The translations under genes were made by a program, and so were the position numbers. A model generated the notes under the pieces. That model searched no databases and had not been told where the DNA came from. It saw only the letters and a program-made list of their open reading frames with translations. This document shows positions 43,404 to 52,550 of a stretch of DNA of 60,385 nucleotides, one piece after another. Origin of the DNA: Ruminococcus flavefaciens (GTDB lineage: Bacteria; Bacillota; Clostridia; Oscillospirales; Ruminococcaceae); assembly GCA_015067005.1 (NCBI GenBank), contig SVNH01000019.1:1-60385 (forward strand), written 5' to 3'. The first letter of the stretch is position 1. The number at the start of each line of letters is the position of its first letter.

Positions 43404-44870
43404 ATGGATTTTTTACCTGAGTACAGCAAAGTTAAAGAACTGGCGGCAAGCGGAAAATATGATATTGTTCCGGTAAGCTGCGAGATCCTGTCAGACATCT
43501 GCACTCCAATTGAGGCAGTATCCATTCTCAAAAACGTTTCCACACACTGCTTTATGCTGGAATCTGTTGCGGAAAACGAAAAATGGGGACGCTATACTTT
43601 CCTCGGTTTTGATCCGAAAATGCAGATAACTGCTTCAGGAAACGATCTTGTTATCGGCGATGTGAAAATGAAATCGGATGATCCGAGTGTCCAGATAAGA
43701 CAGATACTTTCACGCTACAAAAGCCCGAGATTTGATTATCTTCCTCCTTTTACAGGCGGTCTTACAGGGTATTTCTCCTATGATTTCCTTGCATATTCCG
43801 AAAAGACTCTGAGGATAGATACTGATGATTCCGAGCATTTCAAGGACGTGGATCTCATGCTCTTTGACAAGGTCATAGCATTTGATAATTTCAGACAGAA
43901 GATAATCCTTATCGTGAATATGTCACTCGAGGATCCTGAGACAGGCTACAATAAAGCTAAGCTTGAACTTAAACAGCTCGCTGATCTCCTCAGAAACGGC
44001 GAACGCAAAAAAGAACCGGCTGGAAGGCTCACAACAGAAGTCGAGCCGATGTTCAGCAAAGAACAGTATTGTGATATGGTCGAAAAAGCCAAGCGCCATA
44101 TCTTCGAGGGCGATATTTTCCAGATCGTGCTTTCAAACCGCATGAGCGCAGGTTTTGAGGGAAGTCTCTTCAATACCTACCGCGTTCTGAGAACTATCAA
44201 CCCTTCACCGTATATGTTCTATTTTTCGGGAACTGATGTTGAGATAGCGGGCGCTTCTCCGGAAACTCTCGTGAAGCTCGAAAACGGCGTTCTCCATACC
44301 TTCCCGCTTGCAGGAACACGTCCGCGCGGAAAGACCGAAGCTGAGGACAAAGCTCTCGAAGCAGGACTTCTTGCCGATGAGAAGGAACTCGCTGAACACA
44401 ATATGCTTGTTGACCTCGGTCGAAATGACCTCGGTAAGATAAGCAGATTCGGCAGCGTAAAGGTGGAAAAGCTCCACAGCATAGAGCGCTATTCCCACGT
44501 TATGCATATCGGTTCAACAGTCCGCGGAGAGATCAGAGAGGGCTTCGACAGTCTCGATGCTGTAAGTGCAGTGCTTCCGGCGGGAACTCTGTCAGGTGCT
44601 CCGAAAATACGTGCCTGCCAGCTTATAGCTGAACTTGAAAACAACAAGCGCGGTATCTACGGCGGTGCTATCGGTTATATAGATTTTACCGGCAATCTCG
44701 ATACCTGCATCGCTATACGCATTGCCTATAAGAAAAACGGCAAGGTGTTCGTAAGAAGCGGCGCTGGTATAGTTGCTGATTCTGTTCCTGAGAAAGAATA
44801 TCAGGAATGTATAAATAAAGCGGCAGCAGTTGTGAATGCACTCAAGACCGCAGAGGAGGTGGAAGCATGA
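43404..44870 (+). CDS. trpE: Anthranilate synthase component I
   Basis: 488 aa; converts chorismate to anthranilate using ammonia from TrpG. Feedback-site motif FMLESVAENEKWGRYTF (about 50), then IAGASPETLVKLENG, LAGTRPRGKTEAEDKAL, LVDLGRNDLGKI, LPAGTLSGAPKIRA and RSGAGIVADS, all of the chorismate-binding fold. I start at ATG 43404 with GGAGG ten bases upstream; an in-frame extension to 43368 would start inside the terminator T tract. First gene of trpEGDCFBA, controlled by the T-box. Its end overlaps trpG. Confidence 0.96.
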   Translation: MDFLPEYSKVKELAASGKYDIVPVSCEILSDICTPIEAVSILKNVSTHCFMLESVAENEKWGRYTFLGFDPKMQITASGNDLVIGDVKMKSDDPSVQIRQILSRYKSPRFDYLPPFTGGLTGYFSYDFLAYSEKTLRIDTDDSEHFKDVDLMLFDKVIAFDNFRQKIILIVNMSLEDPETGYNKAKLELKQLADLLRNGERKKEPAGRLTTEVEPMFSKEQYCDMVEKAKRHIFEGDIFQIVLSNRMSAGFEGSLFNTYRVLRTINPSPYMFYFSGTDVEIAGASPETLVKLENGVLHTFPLAGTRPRGKTEAEDKALEAGLLADEKELAEHNMLVDLGRNDLGKISRFGSVKVEKLHSIERYSHVMHIGSTVRGEIREGFDSLDAVSAVLPAGTLSGAPKIRACQLIAELENNKRGIYGGAIGYIDFTGNLDTCIAIRIAYKKNGKVFVRSGAGIVADSVPEKEYQECINKAAAVVNALKTAEEVEA

Positions 44871-45433
44871 TCCTCCTCATTGATAATTACGACAGCTTTT
44901 CATATAATCTTTTCCAGCTTATAGGAGAGATCACACCAGATATCAAGGTCATACGCAATGATGAAATGACCATTGAGCAGATCGAACAGCTCGCTCCCGA
45001 CAAGATGATCCTTTCTCCCGGTCCCGGAAGACCTGAGGACGCAGGTATCATAGTTGAGGCTGCAAAGACGATCTGCCGCAAGATCCCTACACTCGGCGTT
45101 TGTCTCGGACATCAGGCTATATGTGCCGCTTACGGTGCTGAGATAACCTATGCGAAAGAGCTTATGCACGGCAAGCAGTCCGTGATAAGCTTTCAGGGCG
45201 ATTCGCCTCTCTTCAGAGGGATCAACAAGGGCTCACCTGTTGCAAGATACCATTCTCTTGCAGCAAAGGCTGATACTATGCCGGAATGCCTCGAAATAAC
45301 GGCGATAGCCGATGACGGCGAGATAATGGCAGTTCAGCACAGGGAATACCCGATATTCGGCGTTCAGTTCCATCCTGAATCAATAATGACTCCCGATGGA
45401 AAAATAATGCTTGAGAATTTCATCAGTCTTTGA
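44867..45433 (+). CDS. trpG: Anthranilate synthase glutamine amidotransferase
   Basis: 188 aa class I amidotransferase supplying ammonia to TrpE. Nucleophile Cys in LGVCLGHQAI (about 79), oxyanion region ILSPGPGRPEDAG, and the His-Glu pair in VQFHPESIMT (about 169/171). ATG overlaps the trpE stop (ATGA) with GGAGG upstream. Separate from trpD, unlike the fused trpGD of enterobacteria. Could also serve PabB for folate, as in Bacillus, since no pabA is seen here. Confidence 0.95.
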   Translation: MILLIDNYDSFSYNLFQLIGEITPDIKVIRNDEMTIEQIEQLAPDKMILSPGPGRPEDAGIIVEAAKTICRKIPTLGVCLGHQAICAAYGAEITYAKELMHGKQSVISFQGDSPLFRGINKGSPVARYHSLAAKADTMPECLEITAIADDGEIMAVQHREYPIFGVQFHPESIMTPDGKIMLENFISL

Positions 45434-45469
45434 TACGGAAGATCATAACTTAAACTGGAGGAAAATATT

Positions 45470-46489
45470 ATGATAAAAGAAGCTATTTCTAAAATAGTTG
45501 ATAAACAGGACCTCTCTTATGAAGAGGCATATGCAGTAATCTCGGAGATAATGTCAGGACAGACTACTCCGACTCAGAACGCCGCTTTTCTTGCAGCGCT
45601 CTCAACAAAAAGTACAAAAGCCGAAACTATTGATGAGATCACAGGCTGTGCAGCTGCAATGCGCGATGCTGCAACAAAGTTTGAAAATGATCTCGACCTT
45701 CTCGAAATAGTCGGCACAGGCGGTGACAACGCCCACTCATTCAATATATCCACAACAGCCGCAATGGTCATTGCCGCATCGGGAATACTCGTTGCTAAGC
45801 ACGGAAACCGCGCAGCTTCATCTTCCTCAGGTACTGCGGATTGTCTTGAAGCACTCGGCATGAACATCTCTCTTGAACCTGAGAAATGCCGTCAGCTTCT
45901 TGACGAAGCAGGATTCTGCTTCTTCTTCGCTCAGAAGTACCACACATCGATGAAGTATGTAGGTTCTATCAGAAAGGAACTCGGATTCCGTACAGTATTC
46001 AATATTCTCGGACCGCTCACAAACCCCTCTTCACCAAAATTCCACCTGCTTGGAGTTTATGACAGAGTTCTCCTCGAACCTGTTGCTGAAGTTCTTATGA
46101 AACTCGGTTCAAAGCGCGGAATGGTCGTTTACGGCACAGACAAACTCGATGAGATATCCCTCTCCGCTCCGACGGATGTCTGCGAGTATAAAGACGGATG
46201 GATGAAAAATTACCAGATCACTCCTGAACAGTTCGGATTCGAGCGCTGCACAAAGCAGGATCTCGAAGGCGGAACTCCTGAGGAAAATGCAGCTATAACA
46301 CGCGGTATCCTCAGCGGAGAGATCAGAGGTCACAAGCGCAATACCGTTCTTCTTAACGCCGGCGCAGCATTATACATCGGCGGTAAGGCAGATTCAATGG
46401 CAGAAGGCGTTAAGCTTGCCGGAGAACTGATAGATTCAGGTAAAGCACTTGAGGTTCTCGATAAGGTCATCTCGCTCTCAAACAGCTGA
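45470..46489 (+). CDS. trpD: Anthranilate phosphoribosyltransferase
   Basis: 339 aa; joins anthranilate to PRPP. PRPP-binding [14 protein letters not shown] (about 84), [21 protein letters not shown] (anthranilate and PRPP sites), [25 protein letters not shown], and NPSSPKF. The start has ACTGGAGG upstream, 36 bases after trpG. Confidence 0.96.
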   Translation: MIKEAISKIVDKQDLSYEEAYAVISEIMSGQTTPTQNAAFLAALSTKSTKAETIDEITGCAAAMRDAATKFENDLDLLEIVGTGGDNAHSFNISTTAAMVIAASGILVAKHGNRAASSSSGTADCLEALGMNISLEPEKCRQLLDEAGFCFFFAQKYHTSMKYVGSIRKELGFRTVFNILGPLTNPSSPKFHLLGVYDRVLLEPVAEVLMKLGSKRGMVVYGTDKLDEISLSAPTDVCEYKDGWMKNYQITPEQFGFERCTKQDLEGGTPEENAAITRGILSGEIRGHKRNTVLLNAGAALYIGGKADSMAEGVKLAGELIDSGKALEVLDKVISLSNS

Positions 46490-46497
46490 GGTGAAAC

Positions 46498-47274
46498 ATG
46501 AGCATTCTTAATACGATAGCTGCACACGCTTTTGAGCGTGTTGCAGCCGCAAAAGAAAAAGTATCGCTCGATGAAGTTATGTCGGAAGCGCTTTCAATGC
46601 CGGTCGGCAGCTTTGAATTTGAAAAAGCTCTGAAAAAGGACGACATTTCCTTCATCTGCGAATGCAAGAAAGCCTCTCCCTCAAAGGGCATTATTTCATC
46701 CGATTTTCCTTACCTCGAAATTGCTAAGGATTACGAAAGAGCAAAAGCAGACTGTATTTCAGTCCTCACAGAGCCGAAGTGGTTTCTCGGAAAAGATGAA
46801 TATCTCCGTGAGATCGCCGGAAGCGTATCTATACCTTGTCTGCGGAAGGATTTTACCGTTGATGAGTATATGATCTATGAGGCGAAACTGCTTGGTGCAA
46901 AAGCAGTTCTGCTGATCTGTTCCATACTCTCTCAGGAACAGATAATGAAATACATCGGTATCTGCGATAAGCTTGGTATCTCAGCACTTGTCGAGGCTCA
47001 TGATGAAAGAGAGATCAGAACTGCGGTCGATTCCGGCGCACGTATAATCGGAGTCAATAACCGCAATTTAGCTGACTTTTCTGTTGATACCGGGAACAGC
47101 CGCCGGATGCGCGAACTCGTTCCTGAAAATATCATTTTTGTCTCTGAAAGCGGAGTTCGGGACGCTAACGACATCGGTCTCCTGAGGCAGGCAGGCGTTA
47201 ACGCCGTTCTTATCGGTGAAGCGCTCATGAGAGCCGGCAATAGACAAGCAAAGCTTGCAGAACTGAGAGGTTAA
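46498..47274 (+). CDS. trpC: Indole-3-glycerol phosphate synthase
   Basis: 258 aa (beta/alpha)8 enzyme. Motifs: ICECKKASPSKGII (catalytic Lys), SVLTEPKWFLGKDEYL, CLRKDFTVDEYMIYEA, ALVEAHDEREI, IGVNNRNLADFSVD, VSESGV. Begins eight bases after trpD and ends one base before trpF; not fused to TrpF. Confidence 0.96.
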   Translation: MSILNTIAAHAFERVAAAKEKVSLDEVMSEALSMPVGSFEFEKALKKDDISFICECKKASPSKGIISSDFPYLEIAKDYERAKADCISVLTEPKWFLGKDEYLREIAGSVSIPCLRKDFTVDEYMIYEAKLLGAKAVLLICSILSQEQIMKYIGICDKLGISALVEAHDEREIRTAVDSGARIIGVNNRNLADFSVDTGNSRRMRELVPENIIFVSESGVRDANDIGLLRQAGVNAVLIGEALMRAGNRQAKLAELRG

Positions 47275-47275
47275 A

Positions 47276-47878
47276 ATGACAAAGATCAAAATGTGCGGTA
47301 TCCGTTCGGAAAGCGACGTTGAATACGCAAATAAAGTAAATCCGGAATTTGTTGGCTTCGTATTCGTAAAGGAGAGCAAACGCGCTGTTACAGCTAAGAC
47401 AGCAGCTATGCTCCACCAGAAACTCAGACACGGGATATTATCAGTTGGAGTATTCGCTGATGATGCACCTGATTTTGCTGCTGATCTCGTTCAGTATGGC
47501 ATTATCGACATCATTCAGCTGCATGGCAGGGAGAATAACGGTTATATAGCCGATCTCCGCGGACTTACCAGTGCGCCGATCATCAAGGCATTCAAGATAG
47601 AAAAGCCGGAGGACGTAGTTGCGGCTAATGAATCCGATGCTGATTTTGTTATGCTTGATTCAGGCGGCGGTACTGGCACAGAATTTGATCATTCTCTTAT
47701 AAAATACATTCATCGCCCGTTTTTCCTCGCCGGAGGTCTTACTCCGGAGAATGTAGGCGACGCTGTGCATAATTATTCACCTTATGCAGTGGATGTCAGC
47801 TCCGCACTTGAAAGCGGCGGCTCGAAGGACTATGAAAAGATGAAAGCCTTTGCAGAGGCGGTCCGCAGCAGCGAATGA
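47276..47878 (+). CDS. trpF: Phosphoribosylanthranilate isomerase
   Basis: 200 aa. TrpF signatures: IKMCGI (catalytic Cys), FVGFVFVKESKRAV, IDIIQLHGRE, MLDSGGGTGTEFD (catalytic Asp), FLAGGLTPENVGDAV and AVDVSSALESGGSKDYEKM. Spaced one base after trpC, so coupled translation is likely. Somewhat short of the 205-210 typical length but complete. Confidence 0.95.
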   Translation: MTKIKMCGIRSESDVEYANKVNPEFVGFVFVKESKRAVTAKTAAMLHQKLRHGILSVGVFADDAPDFAADLVQYGIIDIIQLHGRENNGYIADLRGLTSAPIIKAFKIEKPEDVVAANESDADFVMLDSGGGTGTEFDHSLIKYIHRPFFLAGGLTPENVGDAVHNYSPYAVDVSSALESGGSKDYEKMKAFAEAVRSSE

Positions 47879-47908
47879 GGGATAAACATATATGAAAGGA
47901 AAATAATC

Positions 47909-49099
47909 ATGTCATTATCCAAAGGCAGGTTCGGTATACATGGCGGTCAGTACATCCCTGAAACACTTATGAACGCTATCATCGAACTTGAAGAAGCATA
48001 TGAACACTACAAAAACGATCCGGAGTTCAACCGCGAACTCACTGAACTTTTAAATAACTACGCCGGAAGACCTTCTCTGCTTTATCGTGCCGATAAGCTT
48101 ACAAGAGAACTCGGCGGCGCAAAGATATACCTCAAGCGCGAGGACCTCAATCATACAGGCTCACATAAGATAAACAACGTTCTTGGTCAGGCACTTCTTG
48201 CAAAGAAAATGGGCAAGACACGTCTTATAGCTGAAACAGGAGCAGGTCAGCACGGCGTTGCGACCGCAACAGCTGCTGCTCTCCTTGATATGGAGTGCGT
48301 TGTGTTCATGGGAGAAGAGGATACAAAGCGTCAGGCACTGAATGTTTACCGCATGAAGCTGCTTGGAGCAGATGTTGTCCCCGTAAAATCAGGTACAGCA
48401 ACTCTTAAAGACGCTGTTTCGGAAACTATGAGAGAGTGGACTTCACGTATTTCCGATACCCATTACTGTCTTGGTTCTGTTATGGGACCTCACCCTTTCC
48501 CGACTATCGTCCGCGATTTTCAGGCGGTTATATCACGCGAATCACGCGCTCAGATACTCGAAGCTGAGGGCAGACTTCCGGACGCTGTTCTTGCCTGCGT
48601 AGGCGGCGGTTCAAATGCTATCGGAAGCTTCTATCACTATATCCCCGATGAGGGCGTTCGCCTTATCGGCTGTGAGGCTGCCGGAAGAGGTATTGATACC
48701 TTTGAGACAGCAGCTACTGTAAATACCGGAAGAATAGGCATATTCCACGGTATGAAGTCGTATTTCTGTCAGGATGAATACGGTCAGATCGCACCTGTTT
48801 ACTCTATCTCAGCAGGTCTTGACTATCCGGGCGTAGGTCCTGAACACGCTCATCTTCACGACATCGGACGTGCTGAGTACGTTCCGGTAACAGATGAAGA
48901 GGCTGTAAACGCATTTGAATTCCTTTCACGTACAGAAGGTATAATCCCCGCTATCGAATCTGCTCATGCCATTGCTTATGCTATGAAGCTTGCCCCGACT
49001 ATGGACAAGGATAAGATAATGATAGTTACAGTATCAGGCAGAGGCGATAAGGACTGTGCAGCTATTGCACGTTACAGAGGGGAGGATATCTATGAGTGA
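47909..49099 (+). CDS. trpB: Tryptophan synthase beta subunit
   Basis: 396 aa PLP enzyme joining indole and serine. Begins [19 protein letters not shown] Lys in [10 protein letters not shown] (about 88); [13 protein letters not shown]; phosphate loop [19 protein letters not shown] and VSGRGDKDC. This is the standard TrpB1 that pairs with TrpA. Its last eight bases overlap trpA. Confidence 0.97.
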   Translation: MSLSKGRFGIHGGQYIPETLMNAIIELEEAYEHYKNDPEFNRELTELLNNYAGRPSLLYRADKLTRELGGAKIYLKREDLNHTGSHKINNVLGQALLAKKMGKTRLIAETGAGQHGVATATAAALLDMECVVFMGEEDTKRQALNVYRMKLLGADVVPVKSGTATLKDAVSETMREWTSRISDTHYCLGSVMGPHPFPTIVRDFQAVISRESRAQILEAEGRLPDAVLACVGGGSNAIGSFYHYIPDEGVRLIGCEAAGRGIDTFETAATVNTGRIGIFHGMKSYFCQDEYGQIAPVYSISAGLDYPGVGPEHAHLHDIGRAEYVPVTDEEAVNAFEFLSRTEGIIPAIESAHAIAYAMKLAPTMDKDKIMIVTVSGRGDKDCAAIARYRGEDIYE

Positions 49100-49868
49100 T
49101 ATAAGAACAGCTTTTGAAAACGAAAAGGCTTTTATACCGTTTATAACCTGCGGAGATCCCGACCTCGAAACAACTGCAAAGGTAGTACGTGCAGCCGCTG
49201 AAAACGGTGCAGACCTCATAGAGCTGGGAATCCCTTTCTCAGATCCGACTGCGGAAGGTCCTGTTATACAGGCAGCTAATATACGCGCACTTGCCGGCGG
49301 AGTTACTACTGATAAGATATTTGAATTCGTAAAGGAACTGCGTAAGGATGTCAAGGTGCCTTTTGTATTCATGACATATGCAAATGTTGTGTTCTCATAC
49401 GGCTCTGAGAGATTCATGGCTCGCTGCTGTGAGACCGGCGTTGGCGGAATAATCCTTCCGGATCTTCCTTTCGAGGAAAAGGAAGAGTTCCTCGGAGTTG
49501 CAAAGCAGTATGGCATCGACCTCATCTCACTGATCGCACCGACCTCCGCTGACAGGATCTCAATGATCGCAAAGGAAGCAGACGGCTTCATATACATTGT
49601 TTCAAGTCTTGGCGTAACAGGTACAAGAAGCGAGATAACTACCAATATCGGCGATATTGTCAAGGTCATCCGTGAGAATACAAGTGTACCTTGTGCAGTA
49701 GGATTCGGCATATCAAATCCGGAGCAGGCTAAGCACATGGCTGAGCTTTCGGACGGCGCTATCGTAGGTTCTGCGATAATCAAGATCATCGAGAAATACG
49801 GTAAGGATGCTGCACCGTATGTCGGAGAATTTGTCAAGAGCATGAAAGAGGCTGTTGCTGAAGCATGA
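49092..49868 (+). CDS. trpA: Tryptophan synthase alpha subunit
   Basis: 258 aa; releases indole from indole-3-glycerol phosphate for channelling to TrpB. Catalytic Glu and Asp in [16 protein letters not shown] (about 44-58); [53 protein letters not shown]. Start ATG 49092 follows GGAGG by six bases; a longer reading to 49056 has no site. End of the operon. Confidence 0.96.
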   Translation: MSDIRTAFENEKAFIPFITCGDPDLETTAKVVRAAAENGADLIELGIPFSDPTAEGPVIQAANIRALAGGVTTDKIFEFVKELRKDVKVPFVFMTYANVVFSYGSERFMARCCETGVGGIILPDLPFEEKEEFLGVAKQYGIDLISLIAPTSADRISMIAKEADGFIYIVSSLGVTGTRSEITTNIGDIVKVIRENTSVPCAVGFGISNPEQAKHMAELSDGAIVGSAIIKIIEKYGKDAAPYVGEFVKSMKEAVAEA

Positions 49869-49901
49869 CCGTTTAAATGCTCTCTATAACGTAAAAAGTG
49901 T

Positions 49902-49936
49902 GTTACCGGGCATGAACGTATGTGCCCGGTAATTTT
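49902..49936 (+). terminator. Terminator of the trp operon
   Basis: TTACCGGGCA/TGCCCGGTAA (49902-49911 with 49922-49931), loop of ten, then TTTT. The rest of 49937-50108 is AT-rich with a direct repeat of ACAGAAAATTT (near 49990) and no gene. Confidence 0.82.
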
Positions 49937-50108
49937 ATGCTGGAAAGTAAGCAGATACAGCAGCAATTTGCTATTTGTTTATCCGGATTTACAGAAAATT
50001 TACAGAAAATTTTTAATTGCTTAAAATTTAAGCGGCGATAATCAATTCCTAAATATGGCTATCAATATTGTAAATATTCAACAAACTTTCAAAATATCCA
50101 AAAAAAAC

Positions 50109-50137
50109 TTGAAAAAATAAGCTTTTCATGCTATAAT
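50109..50137 (+). promoter_or_regulatory. Promoter of the SCIFF locus
   Basis: TTGAAA (50109-50114), 17-base spacer, TATAAT (50132-50137). A weak GCGG/CCGC stem followed by six T (50152-50172) sits in the leader and might attenuate. Confidence 0.65.
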
Positions 50138-50191
50138 ATGTTTAATAGTTAGCGGCTCGGTCCGCCACTTTTTTCAGGGAGGGTATTTTTT

Positions 50192-50329
50192 ATGAAGCAC
50201 ATCCAGACTATTAACAAGGCTAATCTTAAGGAATCTGCTCAGAAGGGCGGATGCGGCAAGTGTCAGGCTTCATGTCAGTCTGCTTGCAAGACTTCTTGTA
50301 CTGTTGCTAACCAGAAGTGCGAGAGATAA
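50192..50329 (+). CDS. SCIFF ranthipeptide precursor (six cysteines in forty-five)
   Basis: 45 aa, exactly the family length. Sequence opens MKHIQTINKANLKESAQKGG; the core has Cys at 21, 24, 28, 32, 36 and 43 (CGKCQASCQSACKTSC then KCER). In related systems the adjacent radical SAM enzyme makes Cys-to-Thr thioether bonds outside the alpha carbon; Thr35 and Thr37 lie within the core here. Ribosome site AGGGAGGG eight bases upstream. Codon use is highly biased (GCT, AAG, TGT/TGC), suggesting high expression. Conserved across Clostridia, but its biological role is not established. Confidence 0.93.
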   Translation: MKHIQTINKANLKESAQKGGCGKCQASCQSACKTSCTVANQKCER

Positions 50330-50360
50330 GTTTTTTACTGTAACGTATCTAATGGTATGT

Positions 50361-50396
50361 TGAGGCGGTGTTTTATAATGCTGCCTCATATTTTTT
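50361..50396 (+). terminator. Hairpin with T tract between SCIFF and its maturase
   Basis: TGAGGCGG/CTGCCTCA (50361-50368 with 50381-50388, one G-T pair), loop of twelve, then TATTTTTT. Probably a leaky terminator that makes precursor mRNA exceed maturase mRNA. Confidence 0.72.
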
Positions 50397-50418
50397 CAGT
50401 TGAGAAAGGTAATAAGCT

Positions 50419-51786
50419 ATGATACATAAATACAAGCTAAATGGCTTTAATATTGTTCTTGATGTAAACAGCGGCGGAGTTCATATAGTCGATGAACTCA
50501 CCTATGATCTGCTCGATAACGTTGAGCCGCCGTTCGATGAAAAATGTCCGCAGAAGGCTATGGACAAGCTTTCTAAGGTATATCAGCCGGAGGATATTGA
50601 GTCGTGCTATCAGGAGATAGTTGAACTCTATAACGATAAGATACTCTTCTCTGAGGATGACTATGAAAAGTATGCAAACGTTTCGGTTGCATCACCTATA
50701 AAGGCAATGTGTCTTAATATTGCACATGACTGCCAGCTTCGCTGTAAATACTGCTTCGCTTCAACAGGCGATTTCGGTAAGGGCAGAAAGCTTATGTCGT
50801 TCGAGACAGGTAAACACGCTATCGACTTCCTGCTTGAAAAGTCCGGCGACCGTCAGAACCTTGAACTTGATTTCTTCGGCGGCGAACCTCTTATGAACTT
50901 CAATGTGGTAAAACAGGTAGTTGAGTATGCGCGTTCGCGCGAAAAGGAGTACGGAAAGCACTTCCGCTTCACTATTACCACTAACGGTCTGCTCCTTGAT
51001 GACGATAAAATTGATTTCATCAACCGCGAAATGTCCAATGTTGTTCTTTCTATCGACGGAAGAAAGGAAACAAACGATAAGTTCCGCGTCCTTCCTAACG
51101 GACAGGGCTGTTACGATATGATACTTCCGAAGTATAAGAAGCTTGTTGCCGGCAGAGGCGATAAGGAATACTATGTCCGCGGTACCTTTACCAACAAGAA
51201 TCTCGATTTCTCAAATGATGTTTTCGCACTTTATGATGCAGGCTTTGACCAGATCTCTGTTGAGCCGGTCGTAGGCGATTCTGATGAGTATGCACTCACA
51301 GAGAAGGATCTTCCGGCAGTATTCAAGGAGTATGAAGTCCTTGCAAGAAAGATCATTGACAATGAGAAAAATGGCAAGAAGTTCAATTTCTTCCATTTCA
51401 TGCTTGACCTTGATCAGGGACCATGCGCTATAAAGAGACTGCGCGGCTGCGGCTGCGGCAATGATTACGTTGCTATAACTCCGGACGGTGATATTTTCCC
51501 ATGTCATCAGTTCGTTGGCATTGATGAGTATAAAATGGGCAATATCGACGAGGGCACTTTCAATTACGAAATGAAAGCGGATTTCGCAAAGGCTCATGTA
51601 TACTCTAAGCCGGAATGCCGCAAGTGCTGGGCTAAGTTCTATTGCAGCGGCGGATGCAATGCTAATAATTATCAGTATATGGGTGACATCCGCACAGCTC
51701 ACAAGCTGTCATGTCAGCTTGAAAAGAAGCGTCTTGAATGTGCTATCATGATGAAAGCGATACGCATTTTCGGAGAACAGGAATAA
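50419..51786 (+). CDS. SCIFF-maturing radical SAM/SPASM enzyme
   Basis: 455 aa. N-terminal RiPP recognition region about 1-85 (YKLNGFNIVLDVNSGGVHIV) that would bind the SCIFF leader. Radical SAM cluster CQLRCKYCFAS (about 104-114), then FFGGEPLMNF and ITTNGLLL. C-terminal SPASM with seven or more Cys for auxiliary clusters: GPCAIKRLRGCGCGNDY, DIFPCHQF, CRKCWAKFYCSGGCNANNY. This is the thioether-forming maturase partner, encoded 89 bases after its peptide. Terminated at 51808-51843. Confidence 0.95.
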   Translation: MIHKYKLNGFNIVLDVNSGGVHIVDELTYDLLDNVEPPFDEKCPQKAMDKLSKVYQPEDIESCYQEIVELYNDKILFSEDDYEKYANVSVASPIKAMCLNIAHDCQLRCKYCFASTGDFGKGRKLMSFETGKHAIDFLLEKSGDRQNLELDFFGGEPLMNFNVVKQVVEYARSREKEYGKHFRFTITTNGLLLDDDKIDFINREMSNVVLSIDGRKETNDKFRVLPNGQGCYDMILPKYKKLVAGRGDKEYYVRGTFTNKNLDFSNDVFALYDAGFDQISVEPVVGDSDEYALTEKDLPAVFKEYEVLARKIIDNEKNGKKFNFFHFMLDLDQGPCAIKRLRGCGCGNDYVAITPDGDIFPCHQFVGIDEYKMGNIDEGTFNYEMKADFAKAHVYSKPECRKCWAKFYCSGGCNANNYQYMGDIRTAHKLSCQLEKKRLECAIMMKAIRIFGEQE

Positions 51787-51807
51787 TCAGATGTCCTTAA
51801 TAAGTTT

Positions 51808-51843
51808 GCCCCGGAGTGATAAAAATCACTCCAGGGCATTTTG
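51808..51843 (+). terminator. Terminator of the SCIFF maturase gene
   Basis: GCCC-c-GGAGTGA with TCACTCC-a-GGGC (51808-51819 and 51826-51837), then ATTTTG. It sits between convergent genes. Confidence 0.85.
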
Positions 51844-51863
51844 ATTATGAGTAACGCTGGAGG

Positions 51864-52526
51864 TTACTGCTGTTTGCGGATCTTATTCCTGATACGCAGG
51901 CTTGCTTCTATGTGCATTATCCAGTGGCGTGAAAAGGGCATTTGTATCAATCCGCGGACATCTTTGCCGCACCAGTAGTCAATAAGCCATACAGCGTTTT
52001 CGCTGCTGCTTACAACGTTCATGCTTTGCAGGATCTCTCTGCGCTCTGCCGGAACTTTTTGTTTCAGCATTTCGTAAGGCAGTCCGCGCAGGATAGCTTC
52101 GGTACTTTCTTTGACCTCAGAAATGTAGGAATACAGCTCATTAATATCCAATTCCTTTGAAAAATCAGAAATATCATTCTTCACGAGTTCGTTTCCTGTT
52201 GTGATTATTGGCGAGTTGATGCGTCTTTGGTAATCGCCTGAGAAGAATATCTGCTCATCACAGTTAATCAGAGTGTGTGCGACAATATCTTCAATTCTGA
52301 AAATATGCCATAATGAATATGCGATAGTCTTGCTGTGATAGCCTTCTGCATTTATAAATGGTATCGCATTAAAATCGTTTCTGGAAAGTTCTTCTCGGAA
52401 TGATATGATAGTCCTCATCAGCTGATCACGCAGTTCGGATAAAGTGTTTATGCCATTGCAGTAAGTGTCCCTGTTTTTTAGCTGGACTTGCATTGTCTTG
52501 TTAAGTTCAGACCATTCTTTATTCAT
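51864..52526 (-). CDS. DinB-like four-helix protein
   Basis: 220 aa, almost all helical. His-bearing helix HSKTIAYSLWHIFRIEDIVAHTL (about 60-85) and C-terminal FSRHWIMHIEASLRIRNKI resemble the metal-binding His triad of DinB/YfiT-type proteins, which often transfer thiols or act as stress-induced hydrolases. The resemblance is by pattern only. I start at 52526, where AGGTG lies six bases upstream; the reading from 52550 would overlap the CDF stop. Second gene after the CDF transporter, 24 bases downstream, so it is likely co-transcribed. Confidence 0.62.
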   Translation of the reverse strand: MNKEWSELNKTMQVQLKNRDTYCNGINTLSELRDQLMRTIISFREELSRNDFNAIPFINAEGYHSKTIAYSLWHIFRIEDIVAHTLINCDEQIFFSGDYQRRINSPIITTGNELVKNDISDFSKELDINELYSYISEVKESTEAILRGLPYEMLKQKVPAERREILQSMNVVSSSENAVWLIDYWCGKDVRGLIQMPFSRHWIMHIEASLRIRNKIRKQQ

Positions 52527-52550
52527 GTTATTCACCTGCATTAGCGGCAA

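Noticed and set aside
49034..49966. Minus-strand 310-codon frame opposite trpA
   Set aside because: It spans the trpA gene and its terminator and has no start signal; trpA is certain.
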